DNA of 64,000 nt. Origin: Aureibaculum flavum. Lineage in GTDB: Bacteria; Bacteroidota; Bacteroidia; Flavobacteriales; Flavobacteriaceae. The stretch is taken from the NCBI RefSeq assembly GCF_016406085.1, contig NZ_JAEHFJ010000011.1:1-64000 (forward strand). Direction: 5' to 3'. Shown here piece after piece: positions 1 to 9,153 of the stretch. Position 1 is the stretch's first letter. Each line of letters begins with the position of its first letter. Both the position numbers and the translations under genes were made by a program. The notes beneath the pieces are model-generated. The model did no database searches, was not told where the DNA came from, and saw only the letters and a list, made by a program, of their open reading frames with translations.

Positions 1-109
1 CCCAATAACTAACTGTTGGTTCTAAAGTAAGCGTGTATGTTAATAATGCTATTGCAAATGTTACCCAGCCTAAAATATTATTCCACTTTTTAAAATTGAA
101 AGACATCAT
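1..109 (-). CDS. DUF2723 family membrane protein, N-terminal fragment (runs off the window)
   Basis: The reverse strand opens with tandem ATG codons (107-109 and 104-106), and 36 codons can be read before the window edge. The peptide has a short basic, aromatic start (FNFKKWNNILGW), a first hydrophobic membrane segment (VTFAIALLTYTLTLEPTV) and ends in SYW. This matches the N-terminus of the large Bacteroidota DUF2723 proteins (GT117 / O-mannosyltransferase-like multipass proteins), in which a conserved WDCGEF-type motif follows directly. Only the first membrane helix is visible, so the family call rests on this short stretch and the function is inferred. Confidence 0.6.
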   Translation of the reverse strand, partial: MMSFNFKKWNNILGWVTFAIALLTYTLTLEPTVSYW

Positions 110-299
110 CTATGATTAGTTATTTGTGGGCGAATTTACTAAATTATTATTGATATTCTTTTGAGATGGACTGATGTTAAGAAAGAATTGATATTAAAAA
201 TATGTTAAAAAGGCATGTTTGTTTTAGTATTTGAATCTAGACGTTATACATCGTATATAGAAGTAAAGAATTTTTGATGCAAAATTTCTTAAAAAAAAC

Positions 300-329
300 T
301 TGTCAATTTAAAAGTTTGGTTTAAATTTG
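300..329 (+). promoter_or_regulatory. Promoter of tRNA-Gln
   Basis: TTG at 300-302 and TAAATTTG at 322-329 are separated by exactly 19 nt, an ideal Bacteroidota primary-sigma promoter (TTG-N19-TAnnTTTG). The predicted start near 335 lies about 25 nt before the tRNA. Confidence 0.75.
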
Positions 330-359
330 CACCTGCTTTTAAAGAAGCAAATAGAATTT

Positions 360-431
360 TGTCCCATGGTGTAATTGGTAACACACCGGTTTTTGGTACC
401 GACATTCAAGGTTCGAGTCCTTGTGGGACAA
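360..431 (+). tRNA. tRNA-Gln (anticodon TTG)
   Basis: The acceptor strands 360-366 (TGTCCCA) and 424-430 (TGGGACA) pair over seven bases. A D-arm with GTGT/ACAC stem, an anticodon loop TTTTGGT with anticodon TTG and a T-arm CAAGG-TTCGAGT-CCTTG follow in the correct order. The discriminator is A431, and CCA is encoded at 432-434. The outermost anticodon-stem pair is a C-A mismatch. The gene is convergent with the LacI-type gene downstream. Confidence 0.95.
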
Positions 432-433
432 CC

Positions 434-478
434 AAAACGTCTTTTAATCTATTGATTATTAGGCGTTTTTTTGTTTTT
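434..478 (+). terminator. Intrinsic terminator after tRNA-Gln
   Basis: A hairpin with stem ACGTCT..TAATC / GATTA..AGGCGT and loop TATT is followed by a run of T from about 466, right behind the encoded CCA of the tRNA. Confidence 0.7.
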
Positions 479-540
479 ATAATCAGCAGTTATCCAAAAA
501 AAATCTTAAAATGTATATTTCGTGTTTGAATTTAAATAGG

Positions 541-1554
541 TTAAGTAGTCTCCCTAACCAATAAGTCTGTTTTAACAACCTGTGTTTTAAAAGCTGTAGT
601 TGATTTTTCTGCAAGCCTAGAAATTAGTGATTCTACTGCTTTTTTACCCATTTCAAAAGCATTTTGATCTATTGTACTTAGTTTTGGGTGAGATAATCTA
701 GAAATTTGATCGTCAGAAAAACCAATAACTGAAATATCTTTAGGTACTTCATATCCATTCAGTTGAGCCATTTTTAATGCAGTTACAGCAGAAACATTAT
801 TCGTAGTTAAAATGGCGTCTATATTTTTATGTTCTTTAAATAGATCACTTATCGTACTTTCATATTTAGTCTTGTCCGTAATAGGAACAACAATAGCATC
901 ATTTTGATAATTCTGATATTTTTTTAATGCCTCGGTATAACCATCAGTTCGTTGTTTTCCAATATCTAAATTACTGACGGTACTTATGAGTGCTATTTTT
1001 TTACGACCTTGTTTTAATAGGTAGTTTGTTGCATTAAATGTTGCTTCAAAATCATCAATAACAACTTTGTCACAATTTACATTTTCAGAAACACGATCGA
1101 ACATTACAATGGGGTAGCCTTCTTTTATTATTTTATTAAAATGGTTATGATGTTTTTCGCGTTGCGTTTCTCTTGCAATTGAAAGAATGAACCCATCAAC
1201 ACTACCATCACTTAATAATTCTAAACTTTGTAGTTCTTTTTCATATTTGTTGTTAGAAAGACAAATAATTATTTGATAGCCATTTTTATTAGCTTCGTCT
1301 TCAATACCTAAAAGTACTTTAGAGAAAAAATAATTTAAGATGTTGGGTATAATTACACCAATAGTTTTTGTTTGATTGTTTTTCAAGCTTAACGCCATTC
1401 TGTTAGGGCGGTAATTGTGTTTTTTAGCTAATGCCTGAACCCTTAAAATTGTTTTGTCATTTATTTCATAACTATTTTTTAAAGCCTTCGATACTGTGGA
1501 GATCGATAGGCCTAACTCTTTGGCTAATTGTTTTAAGGTAACATGGTTGTTCAT
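541..1554 (-). CDS. LacI/GalR-family transcriptional regulator
   Basis: This 337-residue protein has the full LacI architecture. Residues about 5-30 form the helix-turn-helix (TLKQLAKELGLSISTVSKAL) followed by the hinge. A periplasmic-binding-protein-like effector domain runs from about residue 62 (TIGVIIPNILNYFFSKVL) to the end. The ATG at 1554 directly precedes the HTH, so the start is secure. It would bind DNA in the cytoplasm and respond to a sugar or sugar phosphate. No sugar-use gene is adjacent: tRNA-Gln is convergent on one side and universal stress genes lie on the other. Its targets therefore cannot be read from the neighbourhood. It is a different subtype from the LacI protein at 56890-57909. 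Confidence 0.9.
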   Translation of the reverse strand: MNNHVTLKQLAKELGLSISTVSKALKNSYEINDKTILRVQALAKKHNYRPNRMALSLKNNQTKTIGVIIPNILNYFFSKVLLGIEDEANKNGYQIIICLSNNKYEKELQSLELLSDGSVDGFILSIARETQREKHHNHFNKIIKEGYPIVMFDRVSENVNCDKVVIDDFEATFNATNYLLKQGRKKIALISTVSNLDIGKQRTDGYTEALKKYQNYQNDAIVVPITDKTKYESTISDLFKEHKNIDAILTTNNVSAVTALKMAQLNGYEVPKDISVIGFSDDQISRLSHPKLSTIDQNAFEMGKKAVESLISRLAEKSTTAFKTQVVKTDLLVRETT

Positions 1555-1719
1555 AAAGTAAATTCCGACTTATAATTTATTCAAAAATAGTAAAATACAA
1601 GGACTTTGATGATATAGGATGAAATAAGATAATTAAATCTGTATTTTAGTGTAAATATCGGACCTTGATCACCAATAATTTGTGATTAATATAATTAATA
1701 GGTTCAGCGTATGGGGTTT

Positions 1720-2550
1720 TTATATTTTAAAAGTCACAACTGGTCTAAGAGCATGATTGGCTAATTCTTTACTGATGCTTTCATTGAATAGTTGTGATAA
1801 GCCACTTCTTCCGTGAGTGTTTATGGCGATAACGTCTGCATCTATTTCTTTACCATAGTTTAATATGCCTTCTTCAATACTCGTGTCATTATAAATGTTA
1901 GCAGTGTAATCTTCTAGATTAAAAGATGAAATATAGTGGTTTATTTTTTCTCTTGAATCTCTAGTAGACTCAAAATTATGAATGGTGTTTATGTAAAGAA
2001 AATGAATTTTAGCGTTAAAAAGTGTAGCAAAGTCAATCACTTTTTGGAAATTCTTCTTACTATTTTCGCTAAAATCTGAAGCGAAGATCATGTTTCTAAT
2101 TTTGAAATTCTCAATATCTTGTTTGATAACCAAAACAGGAATATCAGATTGTCTCACAACTTTTTCAGTGTTAGAACCCACTAGCATCTCTTTGATTCCC
2201 GTGGCACCTTGTGACCCCATAACAATAAGTTCCACTTTATTTTTGCTGCTTTCTTCAATAACACCTTGAAAGGCTTTTTTAAATATAACCGACTCAATCA
2301 CCTTTATACCATCAAAAAAAGAAAACGCTTTAAATTCTGCGAATTTTTTGTGAATCGTTTTCATATAAAAGATCGTTTGTGCTCCACCCCCCAAATTGCT
2401 TTCAGTCATTGGATCAACTGAGGTAGACGGGATGTCTAACATGTGTAGTAAGATAATTTGACTATTAGTTTGTTTTGCAATTGAGGCTGCAACTTTACAT
2501 GCGTATTTCGCTTCTTCAGAAAAATCGATGGGTACAAGAATTGTTTTCAT
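1720..2550 (-). CDS. Universal stress protein, tandem UspA domains (paralog 1)
   Basis: The 276 residues hold two UspA domains (about 1-145 and 150-276). The first keeps the nucleotide-binding pattern G-x2-G-x9-G(S/T) (GSQGATGIKEMLVGSNT). The second has a degenerate version (HGRSGLSQLFNES), suggesting one functional ATP site per chain. It is cytoplasmic, with no signal or membrane segment. Family members bind ATP or AMP and help survival in starvation or oxidative stress. The gene follows a close paralog on the same strand, but a terminator at 2608-2638 separates them, so it probably has its own promoter. The last 24 residues of the two paralogs are identical, pointing to a recent duplication or gene conversion. 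Confidence 0.92.
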   Translation of the reverse strand: MKTILVPIDFSEEAKYACKVAASIAKQTNSQIILLHMLDIPSTSVDPMTESNLGGGAQTIFYMKTIHKKFAEFKAFSFFDGIKVIESVIFKKAFQGVIEESSKNKVELIVMGSQGATGIKEMLVGSNTEKVVRQSDIPVLVIKQDIENFKIRNMIFASDFSENSKKNFQKVIDFATLFNAKIHFLYINTIHNFESTRDSREKINHYISSFNLEDYTANIYNDTSIEEGILNYGKEIDADVIAINTHGRSGLSQLFNESISKELANHALRPVVTFKI

Positions 2551-2607
2551 AGGTAGTGGTTAATGGATCAATTATAATTCTCTAATTTAATCAATTTTTC
2601 TCAATTA

Positions 2608-2638
2608 AAAAAGGCTCCTTTTATTTAAAAGAGCCTTT
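2608..2638 (-). terminator. Intrinsic terminator of the upstream universal stress gene
   Basis: On the reverse strand the stem AAAGGCTC / GAGCCTTT closes an A/T-rich loop and is followed by a run of T. It lies 24 nt beyond the stop codon of the gene at 2662-3492. Confidence 0.8.
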
Positions 2639-2661
2639 CATAAATAATATGTAATTTATAT

Positions 2662-3492
2662 TTAAATTTTAAAAGTAACTACTGGTCGTAATGCATGATT
2701 CGCCAGCTCTTTACTGATACTTTCATTAAATAATTGTGCTAACCCACTTCTTCCATGTGTGTTTATAGCTATAATATCTGCGTTAATCTTTTTACCATAA
2801 TTTAAGATACCTTCTTCAATAGTGTAGTCATTATAAGTATTTAAGGTAAAATTTTTAATTTCAAAATCGGTTACAAAATTTTTCAATTTAGTGTTCGTAA
2901 CTTCTGTTGGTTCAAAGTTTCGAGCAGTGTTGATAAAAAGTAAATGTAATTTTGCTTTAAACATATTTGCAAAATCAATTACATTTTGAAATGATTTTTT
3001 ACTGCTTTCCCCAAAGTCTGAAGCGAAAATAATATTATTAATTTCAAAATTTTCAATATCTTGTTTAATAACCAATACTGGAATGTCTGATTGTCTAACA
3101 ACTTTTTCAGTATTTGAGCCCACTAACATTTCTTTTAGACCTGTAGAGCCTTGAGATCCCATTACAATTAGATCAACATCATTAGCTTTACTTTCTTCAA
3201 TTACGCCTTCAAAAGCCTTATGAAATTTAACATTTTCATTTATTTTAACACCATCAAAGAAAGGTTGTTTTTTTAATTTTTCAAAACGTCTGTGAATACC
3301 TTTCATAAAAAGGATGGTTTGAGCACCACCTCTGGTAATGTCTGATTCAAGAGGGTCAATAGCATCTGTTGGGATGTCTAACATGTGCAATAAAATTATT
3401 TCACTTCCTGTTTTTTTAGCTATCGAAGCGGCTACTTTACAGGCATATTTTGCTTCATCCGAAAAGTCGATAGGAACAAGTATTTTTTTCAT
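2662..3492 (-). CDS. Universal stress protein, tandem UspA domains (paralog 2)
   Basis: Same length (276 aa) and two-domain layout as the neighbour at 1720-2550. The G-x2-G-x9-G(S/T) motif is intact in domain 1 (GSQGSTGLKEMLVGSNT) and decayed in domain 2 (HGRSGLAQLFNES). Sequence similarity runs over the whole length and is highest in the last third of each domain. The ATG at 3492 follows an A/T-rich leader without Shine-Dalgarno, as usual in the phylum. The gene is divergent from rimP, and the two share a roughly 110-bp promoter region. The role in stress survival is inferred from the family; the ligand is not known. Confidence 0.92.
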   Translation of the reverse strand: MKKILVPIDFSDEAKYACKVAASIAKKTGSEIILLHMLDIPTDAIDPLESDITRGGAQTILFMKGIHRRFEKLKKQPFFDGVKINENVKFHKAFEGVIEESKANDVDLIVMGSQGSTGLKEMLVGSNTEKVVRQSDIPVLVIKQDIENFEINNIIFASDFGESSKKSFQNVIDFANMFKAKLHLLFINTARNFEPTEVTNTKLKNFVTDFEIKNFTLNTYNDYTIEEGILNYGKKINADIIAINTHGRSGLAQLFNESISKELANHALRPVVTFKI

Positions 3493-3558
3493 TAGAATAG
3501 GATTTAAATTGTGTTAAGCTTAAAGTTATAACTTTATAACGATAAAAAACGCTGATTC

Positions 3559-3589
3559 TTGTCATTCTGAGTTAGAATTTATATATTTG
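3559..3589 (+). promoter_or_regulatory. Promoter of rimP-nusA-infB
   Basis: TTG at 3559-3561 and TATATTTG at 3582-3589 are 20 nt apart, matching the Bacteroidota consensus. Transcription would start near 3595, only about 20 nt before the hairpin at 3617. Confidence 0.7.
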
Positions 3590-3616
3590 CAGTCGAAAAC
3601 AGAGATAGTTTGGAAT

Positions 3617-3643
3617 GGAGGGGACGAAAAGTCCCCTCTTTTT
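3617..3643 (+). promoter_or_regulatory. Terminator-like attenuator hairpin in the rimP leader
   Basis: AGGGGAC (3619-3625) pairs perfectly with GTCCCCT (3631-3637) around the loop GAAAA, and the stem extends through a G-C and a G-T pair. A run of five T follows (3639-3643). This is a textbook intrinsic terminator placed between the predicted start site (about 3595) and the GTG start of rimP at 3655. Because the operon encodes NusA, a termination/pausing factor, feedback attenuation is a natural inference. No alternative antiterminator pairing is obvious to me. Confidence 0.7.
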
Positions 3644-3654
3644 ATATAAAAAAA

Positions 3655-4113
3655 GTGAGAGAACAAGTCGAAAAACTAGTTGAAGAAGCAATTCAAGAAA
3701 ACCCTAAATTGTTTTTAATTGATTTAAAAATCTCGCCAGATAATACAATAACTATTATTGTTGATGGAGATGAAGGCGTGTCGATTAAGGAGTGTATGAG
3801 GATTAGTCGAAGTGTTGATAGTAATTTAGATAGAGAAACTACAGACTTTTCATTAGAAGTGTCTTCACCAGGACTGTCAGAACCATTCGTTAATAATAGG
3901 CAGTACAATAAAAATTTGGGTAAAAATTTAGAGGTTCTAACAGAAACTGATAAATTTGAAGGCAAACTTTTAGAAGTTAATGACGAAGCGATTAACTTAG
4001 AATGGAAAGTTAGAGAGCCAAAACCAATTGGTAAAGGGAAGGTTACTGTTGTTAAAACAGCAGTTTTACGATACGAAAGTATAAAACGAGCAAAAGTGAA
4101 ATTAAAATTTTAA
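3655..4113 (+). CDS. rimP: Ribosome maturation factor RimP
   Basis: The protein of 152 residues needed for 30S subunit maturation, read from GTG 3655. It shows the RimP N-domain (NPKLFLIDLKISPDNTITII), the signature DREIxDFxLEVSSPGL-like stretch (DRETTDFSLEVSSPGLSEP) and the C-terminal SH3-like barrel (GKLLEVNDEAINLEW). An open frame reaches back to a TTG at 3610, but those 15 codons are the leader hairpin and do not resemble RimP, while starting at GTG gives the usual family length. It is first in the conserved rimP-nusA-infB operon, with nusA 10 nt downstream. Confidence 0.93.
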   Translation: MREQVEKLVEEAIQENPKLFLIDLKISPDNTITIIVDGDEGVSIKECMRISRSVDSNLDRETTDFSLEVSSPGLSEPFVNNRQYNKNLGKNLEVLTETDKFEGKLLEVNDEAINLEWKVREPKPIGKGKVTVVKTAVLRYESIKRAKVKLKF

Positions 4114-4123
4114 TTGAAAGAGG

Positions 4124-5371
4124 ATGGAAAACATCGCATTAATAGAGTCTTTTTCTGAGTTTAAAGATGATAAAAGTATTGATAGAGTAACGCTTATGGC
4201 GATACTGGAAGATGTATTTAGAGCTGCCTTAAAAAGAAAGTATGGTTCTGATGATAACTTTGATATTATTATAAATCCCGATAAAGGAGATTTAGAAATT
4301 TGGAGAAACAGAATCGTTGTTAATGATGGCGAAGTAGAAGAGCCAAATGAGGAGATTTCATTATCTGATGCTCGTAAAATTGAGCCTGATTTTGAAGTTG
4401 GGGAAGATGTATCCGAGGAAGTGAAATTAGAAGATTTAGGTAGAAGAGCAATTTTAGCTTTACGTCAAAATTTGATTTCGAAAATTCATGAGCATGACAA
4501 TACAAACATCTTTAAACAATTTAAAGATTTAGAAGGTGAAATTTATAGTGCGGAAGTGCATCATATTAGACATAATGCTGTAATTTTACTCGATGATGAC
4601 GGAAATGAGATTGTGTTGCCAAAGAGTGAGCAGATAAGGTCTGATTATTTTAGAAAAGGAGAGTCTGTTCGTGGTATCATAAAATCAGTTGAGTTACGTG
4701 GAAACAAACCAACTATTATAATGTCTAGAACGGCACCTGAATTTTTAGTTAAATTATTTGAACAAGAAATTCCGGAAGTTTTCGATGGTTTAATAACTAT
4801 TGAACGTGTGGCTAGAATACCAGGTGAAAAAGCAAAAGTAGCGGTAGATTCTTATGATGATAGAATAGATCCTGTTGGAGCTTGTGTCGGAATGAAAGGA
4901 TCTCGTATTCATGGTATAGTACGTGAATTAGGTAATGAAAATATTGATGTTATCAATTACACTAAGAACGATCAAATATTTATTGCAAGAGCATTAAGTC
5001 CAGCTAAGGTTACTTCTATGGTAATTAAAGAAGCTGTTGAAGGTGAAAAACCTAGAGTTGATGTGTTTTTGATGCCAGATCAGGTATCAAAAGCAATTGG
5101 TAAAGGTGGTGTAAATATCCGTTTAGCAAGTCAATTGACCGGTTATGAGCTAGACGTACAACGAGAAGGTATTGCAGATGAAGATGTTGAATTAACAGAA
5201 TTTTCTGATGAAATAGAAGCTTGGGTTATTGCTGAATTTAAAAATATTGGTTTAGATACAGCGAGAAGTGTATTAGACTTAGATGTTAGTGACTTAGTAA
5301 AAAGAACAGATTTAGAAGAAGAAACTATAATCGACGTTCAAAAAATATTAAGAGAAGAATTTGAAGATTAG
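4124..5371 (+). CDS. nusA: Transcription termination/antitermination factor NusA
   Basis: This 415-residue protein binds RNA polymerase and modulates pausing, termination and antitermination. Domains in order: N-terminal RNAP-binding domain (1-125); S1 domain (about 130-200, GEIYSAEVHHIRHNAVILL); two KH domains (about 205-345), including GACVGMKGSRIHGIVREL and IGKGGVNIRLASQLTGYEL; and a C-terminal helical extension of about 65 residues that is acidic. The length is usual for Bacteroidota, which lack the second C-terminal acidic repeat of E. coli NusA. It is co-transcribed with rimP and infB, and its own activity could act on the leader hairpin at 3617-3643. Confidence 0.97.
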   Translation: MENIALIESFSEFKDDKSIDRVTLMAILEDVFRAALKRKYGSDDNFDIIINPDKGDLEIWRNRIVVNDGEVEEPNEEISLSDARKIEPDFEVGEDVSEEVKLEDLGRRAILALRQNLISKIHEHDNTNIFKQFKDLEGEIYSAEVHHIRHNAVILLDDDGNEIVLPKSEQIRSDYFRKGESVRGIIKSVELRGNKPTIIMSRTAPEFLVKLFEQEIPEVFDGLITIERVARIPGEKAKVAVDSYDDRIDPVGACVGMKGSRIHGIVRELGNENIDVINYTKNDQIFIARALSPAKVTSMVIKEAVEGEKPRVDVFLMPDQVSKAIGKGGVNIRLASQLTGYELDVQREGIADEDVELTEFSDEIEAWVIAEFKNIGLDTARSVLDLDVSDLVKRTDLEEETIIDVQKILREEFED

Positions 5372-5433
5372 CATTAGAATAATGTAGTAATCGGTTTAAC
5401 GAATAAAAGTAAAGTAGTAATTTAAATAATTGT

Positions 5434-8253
5434 ATGGCTGAAAATAAAACATTGAGGCTTAATAAAGTTTTAAGAGAATTAAACATCTCATTAGATAGAG
5501 CTGTAGAACATCTTGCCAGTAAGGGCTTTGAAGTAGATGCAAGACCTACAACTAAGATTTCTGGTGAGGTTTATTCTGTGCTGTTGGACGAATTTCAAAC
5601 CGATAAGAGTAAAAAAGTAGCTTCGAAAGAAGTGGGTGAAGAAAAACGTAAGGAGAAAGAAGCGTTGCGTGTTGTTCAAGAACAAGAGCAAGAGAAAAAA
5701 CGTTTACAACAAGAAGCGAAAAGGGAAATTTTTAAGACCGAGTCTGAAAAATTAGCTGGTGTAAAAACAGTTGGTAAAATAGATATTGAGGGCAAAGAAG
5801 TTAAAAAAGCGGTAAAAGTAGTTAAGGAGGAAGCTAAAGTTGAAAAAGTAGTGGAAGAACCTGTAGCTAAAAAAGAAATTCCGAAAAAGGCAGAGCCGGA
5901 AGTTATAAAGAGAGAGAAATTATCAGGTCTAAAACAAGTTGGTAAAATAGATATTGATAAAATAGGAGGTAAAAAGAAGCCTGTTAATAAAGAAGAGCCT
6001 AAGGTTGAGAAGAAAGTTGAAGATGTTGTTGTAGAGAAGGTTGTAGAAAAGATTGAGGATAAGGTAGTTGAACCTATTAAAATTGAAACTAAATATCAAA
6101 AATTAACAGGTCCGAAACAGGTAGGGGAAAAAATTGATTTAAAGCAATTTGAAAAACCTAAAAAGAAACCTGAGAAAAAAGAAAATACAGTAAGAAGACC
6201 TGTTGGAGACGCTAGTAAAAGAAAGCGTAAGAGAATCAATAAACCTACAACTGGTAGTGGTGGAGCTGCACGTTCAGGAAGTGGTAGCACAGGTTTTAGA
6301 CCAGGTGCAAAAGGTAGAGGTAGAAAAGCGGTTGTAAAAGCTGAGCCTACAGAAGAAGACGTACAAAAACAAATTAGAGAAACCTTAGAGAAACTTCAAG
6401 GTAAATCTAAAAAAGGAAAAGGAGCAAAATACCGTAGAGAGAAACGAGATCAGCACCGTCAACAAACAGAAATCGATCAAGAAATTGCTGCAGCAGAAAG
6501 TAAAACAATTAAAGTTACTGAATTTGTAACAGCAAGTGAGTTGGCTACTATGATGAATGTTTCAGTAACTAACATTATTTCGGCATGTATGTCATTAGGA
6601 ATGATGGTAACAATGAATCAGCGTTTAGATGCTGAAACGCTTACTATTGTTGCTGAAGAATTTGGTCATGAAGTTGAATTTGTAAGTGCTGAGGTTGAAG
6701 AAGCTGTTGAAGAAATAGAAGATAATCCTGAAGATTTAGAGCCTAGAGCTCCTATCGTTACGGTGATGGGTCACGTAGATCATGGTAAAACATCTTTACT
6801 TGATTACATTAGAAAGGCAAATGTTATTGGAGGAGAATCAGGTGGTATAACACAGCATATTGGTGCATATAGTGTTACACTTCCTAACAAACAAAAAATC
6901 ACATTTCTAGATACACCAGGTCACGAGGCATTTACTGCCATGCGTGCACGTGGTGCTCAAGTAACAGATATCGTAATTATTGTTATAGCTGCGGATGATT
7001 CTATAATGCCACAAACAAAAGAGGCAATTAGCCATGCTCAAGCGGCAGGCGTTCCTTTAGTGTTTGCAATTAACAAAATAGATAAACCGGATGCTAATCC
7101 TGATAAAGTTAAAGAAGAATTAGCTCAAATGAATCTTTTAGTTGAAGATTGGGGAGGTAAAGTACAATCTCATGATATTTCGGCTAAAGTTGGTACTGGT
7201 GTAGATGATTTATTAGAAAAAGTAATGTTAGAGGCTGAATTATTGGAGCTAAAAGCAAATCCTAATAAAAATGCAATTGGTACTGTTGTTGAAGCTTTAC
7301 TAGATAAAGGTAAAGGTTATGTGTCTACAATTTTAGTAGAATCAGGTACATTAAAGATTGGAGATTACCTATTAGCAGGTAAGCATAGTGGTAAAATTAA
7401 AGCCATGCATGATGAACGTGGTAAAAACCTTAAAAAAGCAGGACCATCAACTCCAGTTTCTATTTTAGGTTTAGATGGAGCTCCACAAGCAGGTGATAAA
7501 TTCAGAGTATTTGATGATGAACGTGAAGCGAAACAAATTGCATCAAAAAGAGATCAATTACAACGTGAGCAATCTGTAAGAACACAACGTCATATTACAT
7601 TAGATGAAATTGGACGTAGAATTGCATTAGGTGACTTTAAAGAGCTTAATATTATTCTTAAAGGTGATGTAGATGGTTCTGTAGAAGCATTAACTGATTC
7701 ATTACAGAAATTATCGACCGAAGAAATTCAAGTTAACATTATACATAAAGGTGTTGGTGCAATAACAGAATCTGATGTATTATTGGCTTCTGCTTCTGAT
7801 GCTATCGTTATTGGATTTAATGTAAGACCTTCAGGAAATGCTAGAATTTTAGCAGATAGAGAAGAAATAGATATCAGAAATTATTCTATTATTTATAAAG
7901 TAATAGATGAAATTAAAGATGCTATGGAAGGTATGCTTTCTCCTGAAATGATTGAGGAAGTTACGGGTAACGCTGAAATTAGAGAAACCTATAAAATTTC
8001 TAAAGTAGGTACAATTGCTGGTTGTATGGTTACTGATGGTAAAATATTTAGAAATTCTAAAATTAGAATCATTAGAGATAGTGTAGTAATTTTTGACGGT
8101 GAATTAGCTTCATTAAAACGATTTAAAGATGATGCTAAAGAGGTAGCTAAAGGTTACGATTGTGGTATTCAAATTAAAAATTATAATGATATTCAAGAGT
8201 TGGATGTTATTGAAGCCTACCAAGAAGTAGCAGTTAAAAAGAAATTAAAATAA
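5434..8253 (+). CDS. infB: Translation initiation factor IF-2
   Basis: The 939-residue GTPase that places fMet-tRNA on the 30S subunit. An N-terminal IF2_N motif (residues 5-30) is followed by a long lysine/glutamate/valine-rich linker (60-340) containing three imperfect copies of a KLxGxKxVGKIDI-like motif. A second IF2_N region (about 365-410) precedes the G domain. The G1 motif GHVDHGKT is near residue 445, then DTPGH (G3) and NKID (G4), then domains II-IV. The internal LxGxKxVG repeats (around 5745, 5920 and 6100) are a low-complexity feature of the linker. The gene ends the operon, followed by a strong terminator. Confidence 0.97.
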   Translation: MAENKTLRLNKVLRELNISLDRAVEHLASKGFEVDARPTTKISGEVYSVLLDEFQTDKSKKVASKEVGEEKRKEKEALRVVQEQEQEKKRLQQEAKREIFKTESEKLAGVKTVGKIDIEGKEVKKAVKVVKEEAKVEKVVEEPVAKKEIPKKAEPEVIKREKLSGLKQVGKIDIDKIGGKKKPVNKEEPKVEKKVEDVVVEKVVEKIEDKVVEPIKIETKYQKLTGPKQVGEKIDLKQFEKPKKKPEKKENTVRRPVGDASKRKRKRINKPTTGSGGAARSGSGSTGFRPGAKGRGRKAVVKAEPTEEDVQKQIRETLEKLQGKSKKGKGAKYRREKRDQHRQQTEIDQEIAAAESKTIKVTEFVTASELATMMNVSVTNIISACMSLGMMVTMNQRLDAETLTIVAEEFGHEVEFVSAEVEEAVEEIEDNPEDLEPRAPIVTVMGHVDHGKTSLLDYIRKANVIGGESGGITQHIGAYSVTLPNKQKITFLDTPGHEAFTAMRARGAQVTDIVIIVIAADDSIMPQTKEAISHAQAAGVPLVFAINKIDKPDANPDKVKEELAQMNLLVEDWGGKVQSHDISAKVGTGVDDLLEKVMLEAELLELKANPNKNAIGTVVEALLDKGKGYVSTILVESGTLKIGDYLLAGKHSGKIKAMHDERGKNLKKAGPSTPVSILGLDGAPQAGDKFRVFDDEREAKQIASKRDQLQREQSVRTQRHITLDEIGRRIALGDFKELNIILKGDVDGSVEALTDSLQKLSTEEIQVNIIHKGVGAITESDVLLASASDAIVIGFNVRPSGNARILADREEIDIRNYSIIYKVIDEIKDAMEGMLSPEMIEEVTGNAEIRETYKISKVGTIAGCMVTDGKIFRNSKIRIIRDSVVIFDGELASLKRFKDDAKEVAKGYDCGIQIKNYNDIQELDVIEAYQEVAVKKKLK

Positions 8254-8285
8254 ATGTTTAGTTTCTTTTAGCATAGATATAAACG

Positions 8286-8315
8286 AAAAAAATCCGCTTT
8301 TAAGCGGATTTTTTT
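8286..8315. terminator. Bidirectional terminator between infB and the lipoprotein gene
   Basis: The stem ATCCGCTT / AAGCGGAT is flanked by A-run 8286-8292 and T-run 8309-8315. It can end infB transcripts on the plus strand and those of the convergent gene (8335-8985) on the minus strand. Confidence 0.85.
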
Positions 8316-8334
8316 ATGCCTTATAGTTATGTAA

Positions 8335-8985
8335 TTATTTAAAGCGAGTTGTATTTAATACTTGCATTAATTTTTCTAATTGGTCATCTGAACCGTAGGT
8401 CGCCACATAAAGTATGGCAAATCCGTTTAAAATTGTTGACATGTAACGTTGTTTGATTTTTAGGCCCTGCATTGTTAAAACACCATCAAAATAGTGAAAT
8501 GTTTTCCCATCTATATCTATCGTTTTAGTGTCACCTTTTATTTCGATAGGAACATTATTATTTCTAAATTGTTTTTTACTCGCTTCTAAATAAGCATCTC
8601 CATCTTTTATAGCAGCAGATGAGATACCTAAATTTTCGGCTACTAATGTGAAATTTGAATTTAACACTGTAGGATCTTGATATGTAGCCAAATCAAATTG
8701 AGATGCCATTAACAAATTGGCAGAAGTAATTTCTGCAGCTTTAATAGCTTTTGCAAGCTTTTCACCACCAATAGCATTAGCACCTTCATTTTGCAATTGC
8801 TTTTGGGTTTCTTGGTCTTGTACATGCCATCCATCTGGAATTTCCATAGTTAACCCAAAAAAATCATTGGTATAGGTGTTTTTATCAACTTTTCCGTAAT
8901 CGAAATCAGTTGGTATTTCTCGTCCACAACTCATTAAAGAAATGGCACATACTGCAATAAATAAAAAGTGTTTCATTGTTTTCAT
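8335..8985 (-). CDS. Lipoprotein of unknown function, putative regulon member
   Basis: 216 residues with a lipoprotein signal (MKTMKHFLFIAVCAISLMSC, Cys at 20), so it should be anchored in an envelope membrane after processing. The mature part starts with an acidic/polar linker and a domain opening with NDFFGLTMEIPDGWHV, similar in style to PsbP-like or DUF1795-like envelope domains. I do not recognise a catalytic motif and give no function. The promoter region is notable: 46 nt upstream of a CATCTTTG -7-like element lies a 17-bp C/G inverted repeat (9079-9095), which also occurs upstream of 10240-11409 and, in variant form, 33462-34100. An alternative start three codons downstream is possible. 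Confidence 0.8.
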   Translation of the reverse strand: MKTMKHFLFIAVCAISLMSCGREIPTDFDYGKVDKNTYTNDFFGLTMEIPDGWHVQDQETQKQLQNEGANAIGGEKLAKAIKAAEITSANLLMASQFDLATYQDPTVLNSNFTLVAENLGISSAAIKDGDAYLEASKKQFRNNNVPIEIKGDTKTIDIDGKTFHYFDGVLTMQGLKIKQRYMSTILNGFAILYVATYGSDDQLEKLMQVLNTTRFK

Positions 8986-9078
8986 ACTGTTAGTTTTGTT
9001 AATGATTAATTGATTATTAAGTTACAAAGATGAGTTATTATGCAATGTATTTTTAAACTGAATTTGGTTAATTTAATG

Positions 9079-9095
9079 CCCCAGTATATAGGGGG
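9079..9095 (-). promoter_or_regulatory. C4/G4 operator-like site A, upstream of the lipoprotein gene
   Basis: On the coding (minus) strand the site reads CCCCCTATATACTGGGG. It agrees at 14 of 17 positions with site B at 11525-11541 on the plus strand. The near edge is exactly 46 nt from CATCTTTG (complement of 9025-9032), a -7-like box. No good -33 TTG is present, which fits an activator-dependent promoter. Binding factor inferred, not shown. Confidence 0.6.
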
Positions 9096-9102
9096 TAGCA
9101 AT

Positions 9103-9133
9103 AAAAAATGCCCTCAAGAAATGGAGGGCATTT
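9103..9133 (-). terminator. Terminator of the protease/partner operon
   Basis: AAATGCCCTC (9106-9115) pairs with GAGGGCATTT (9124-9133). On the minus strand a run of six T follows the stem. It lies 20 nt beyond the stop codon of the gene at 9154-10221 and just upstream of site A. Confidence 0.85.
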
Positions 9134-9153
9134 AATAGGGTTAACTTTGAGAG

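Noticed and set aside
1668-1686. ATCAC-N9-GTGAT inverted repeat downstream of the universal stress gene as a terminator or CRP-like site
   Set aside because: The stem is only 5 bp, has no T run, and the half-sites point outward relative to the CRP consensus.
3610-3654. Open frame extending rimP upstream to a TTG at 3610
   Set aside because: These codons are the terminator-like hairpin and its tail, and the peptide does not resemble RimP; GTG 3655 gives the family length.
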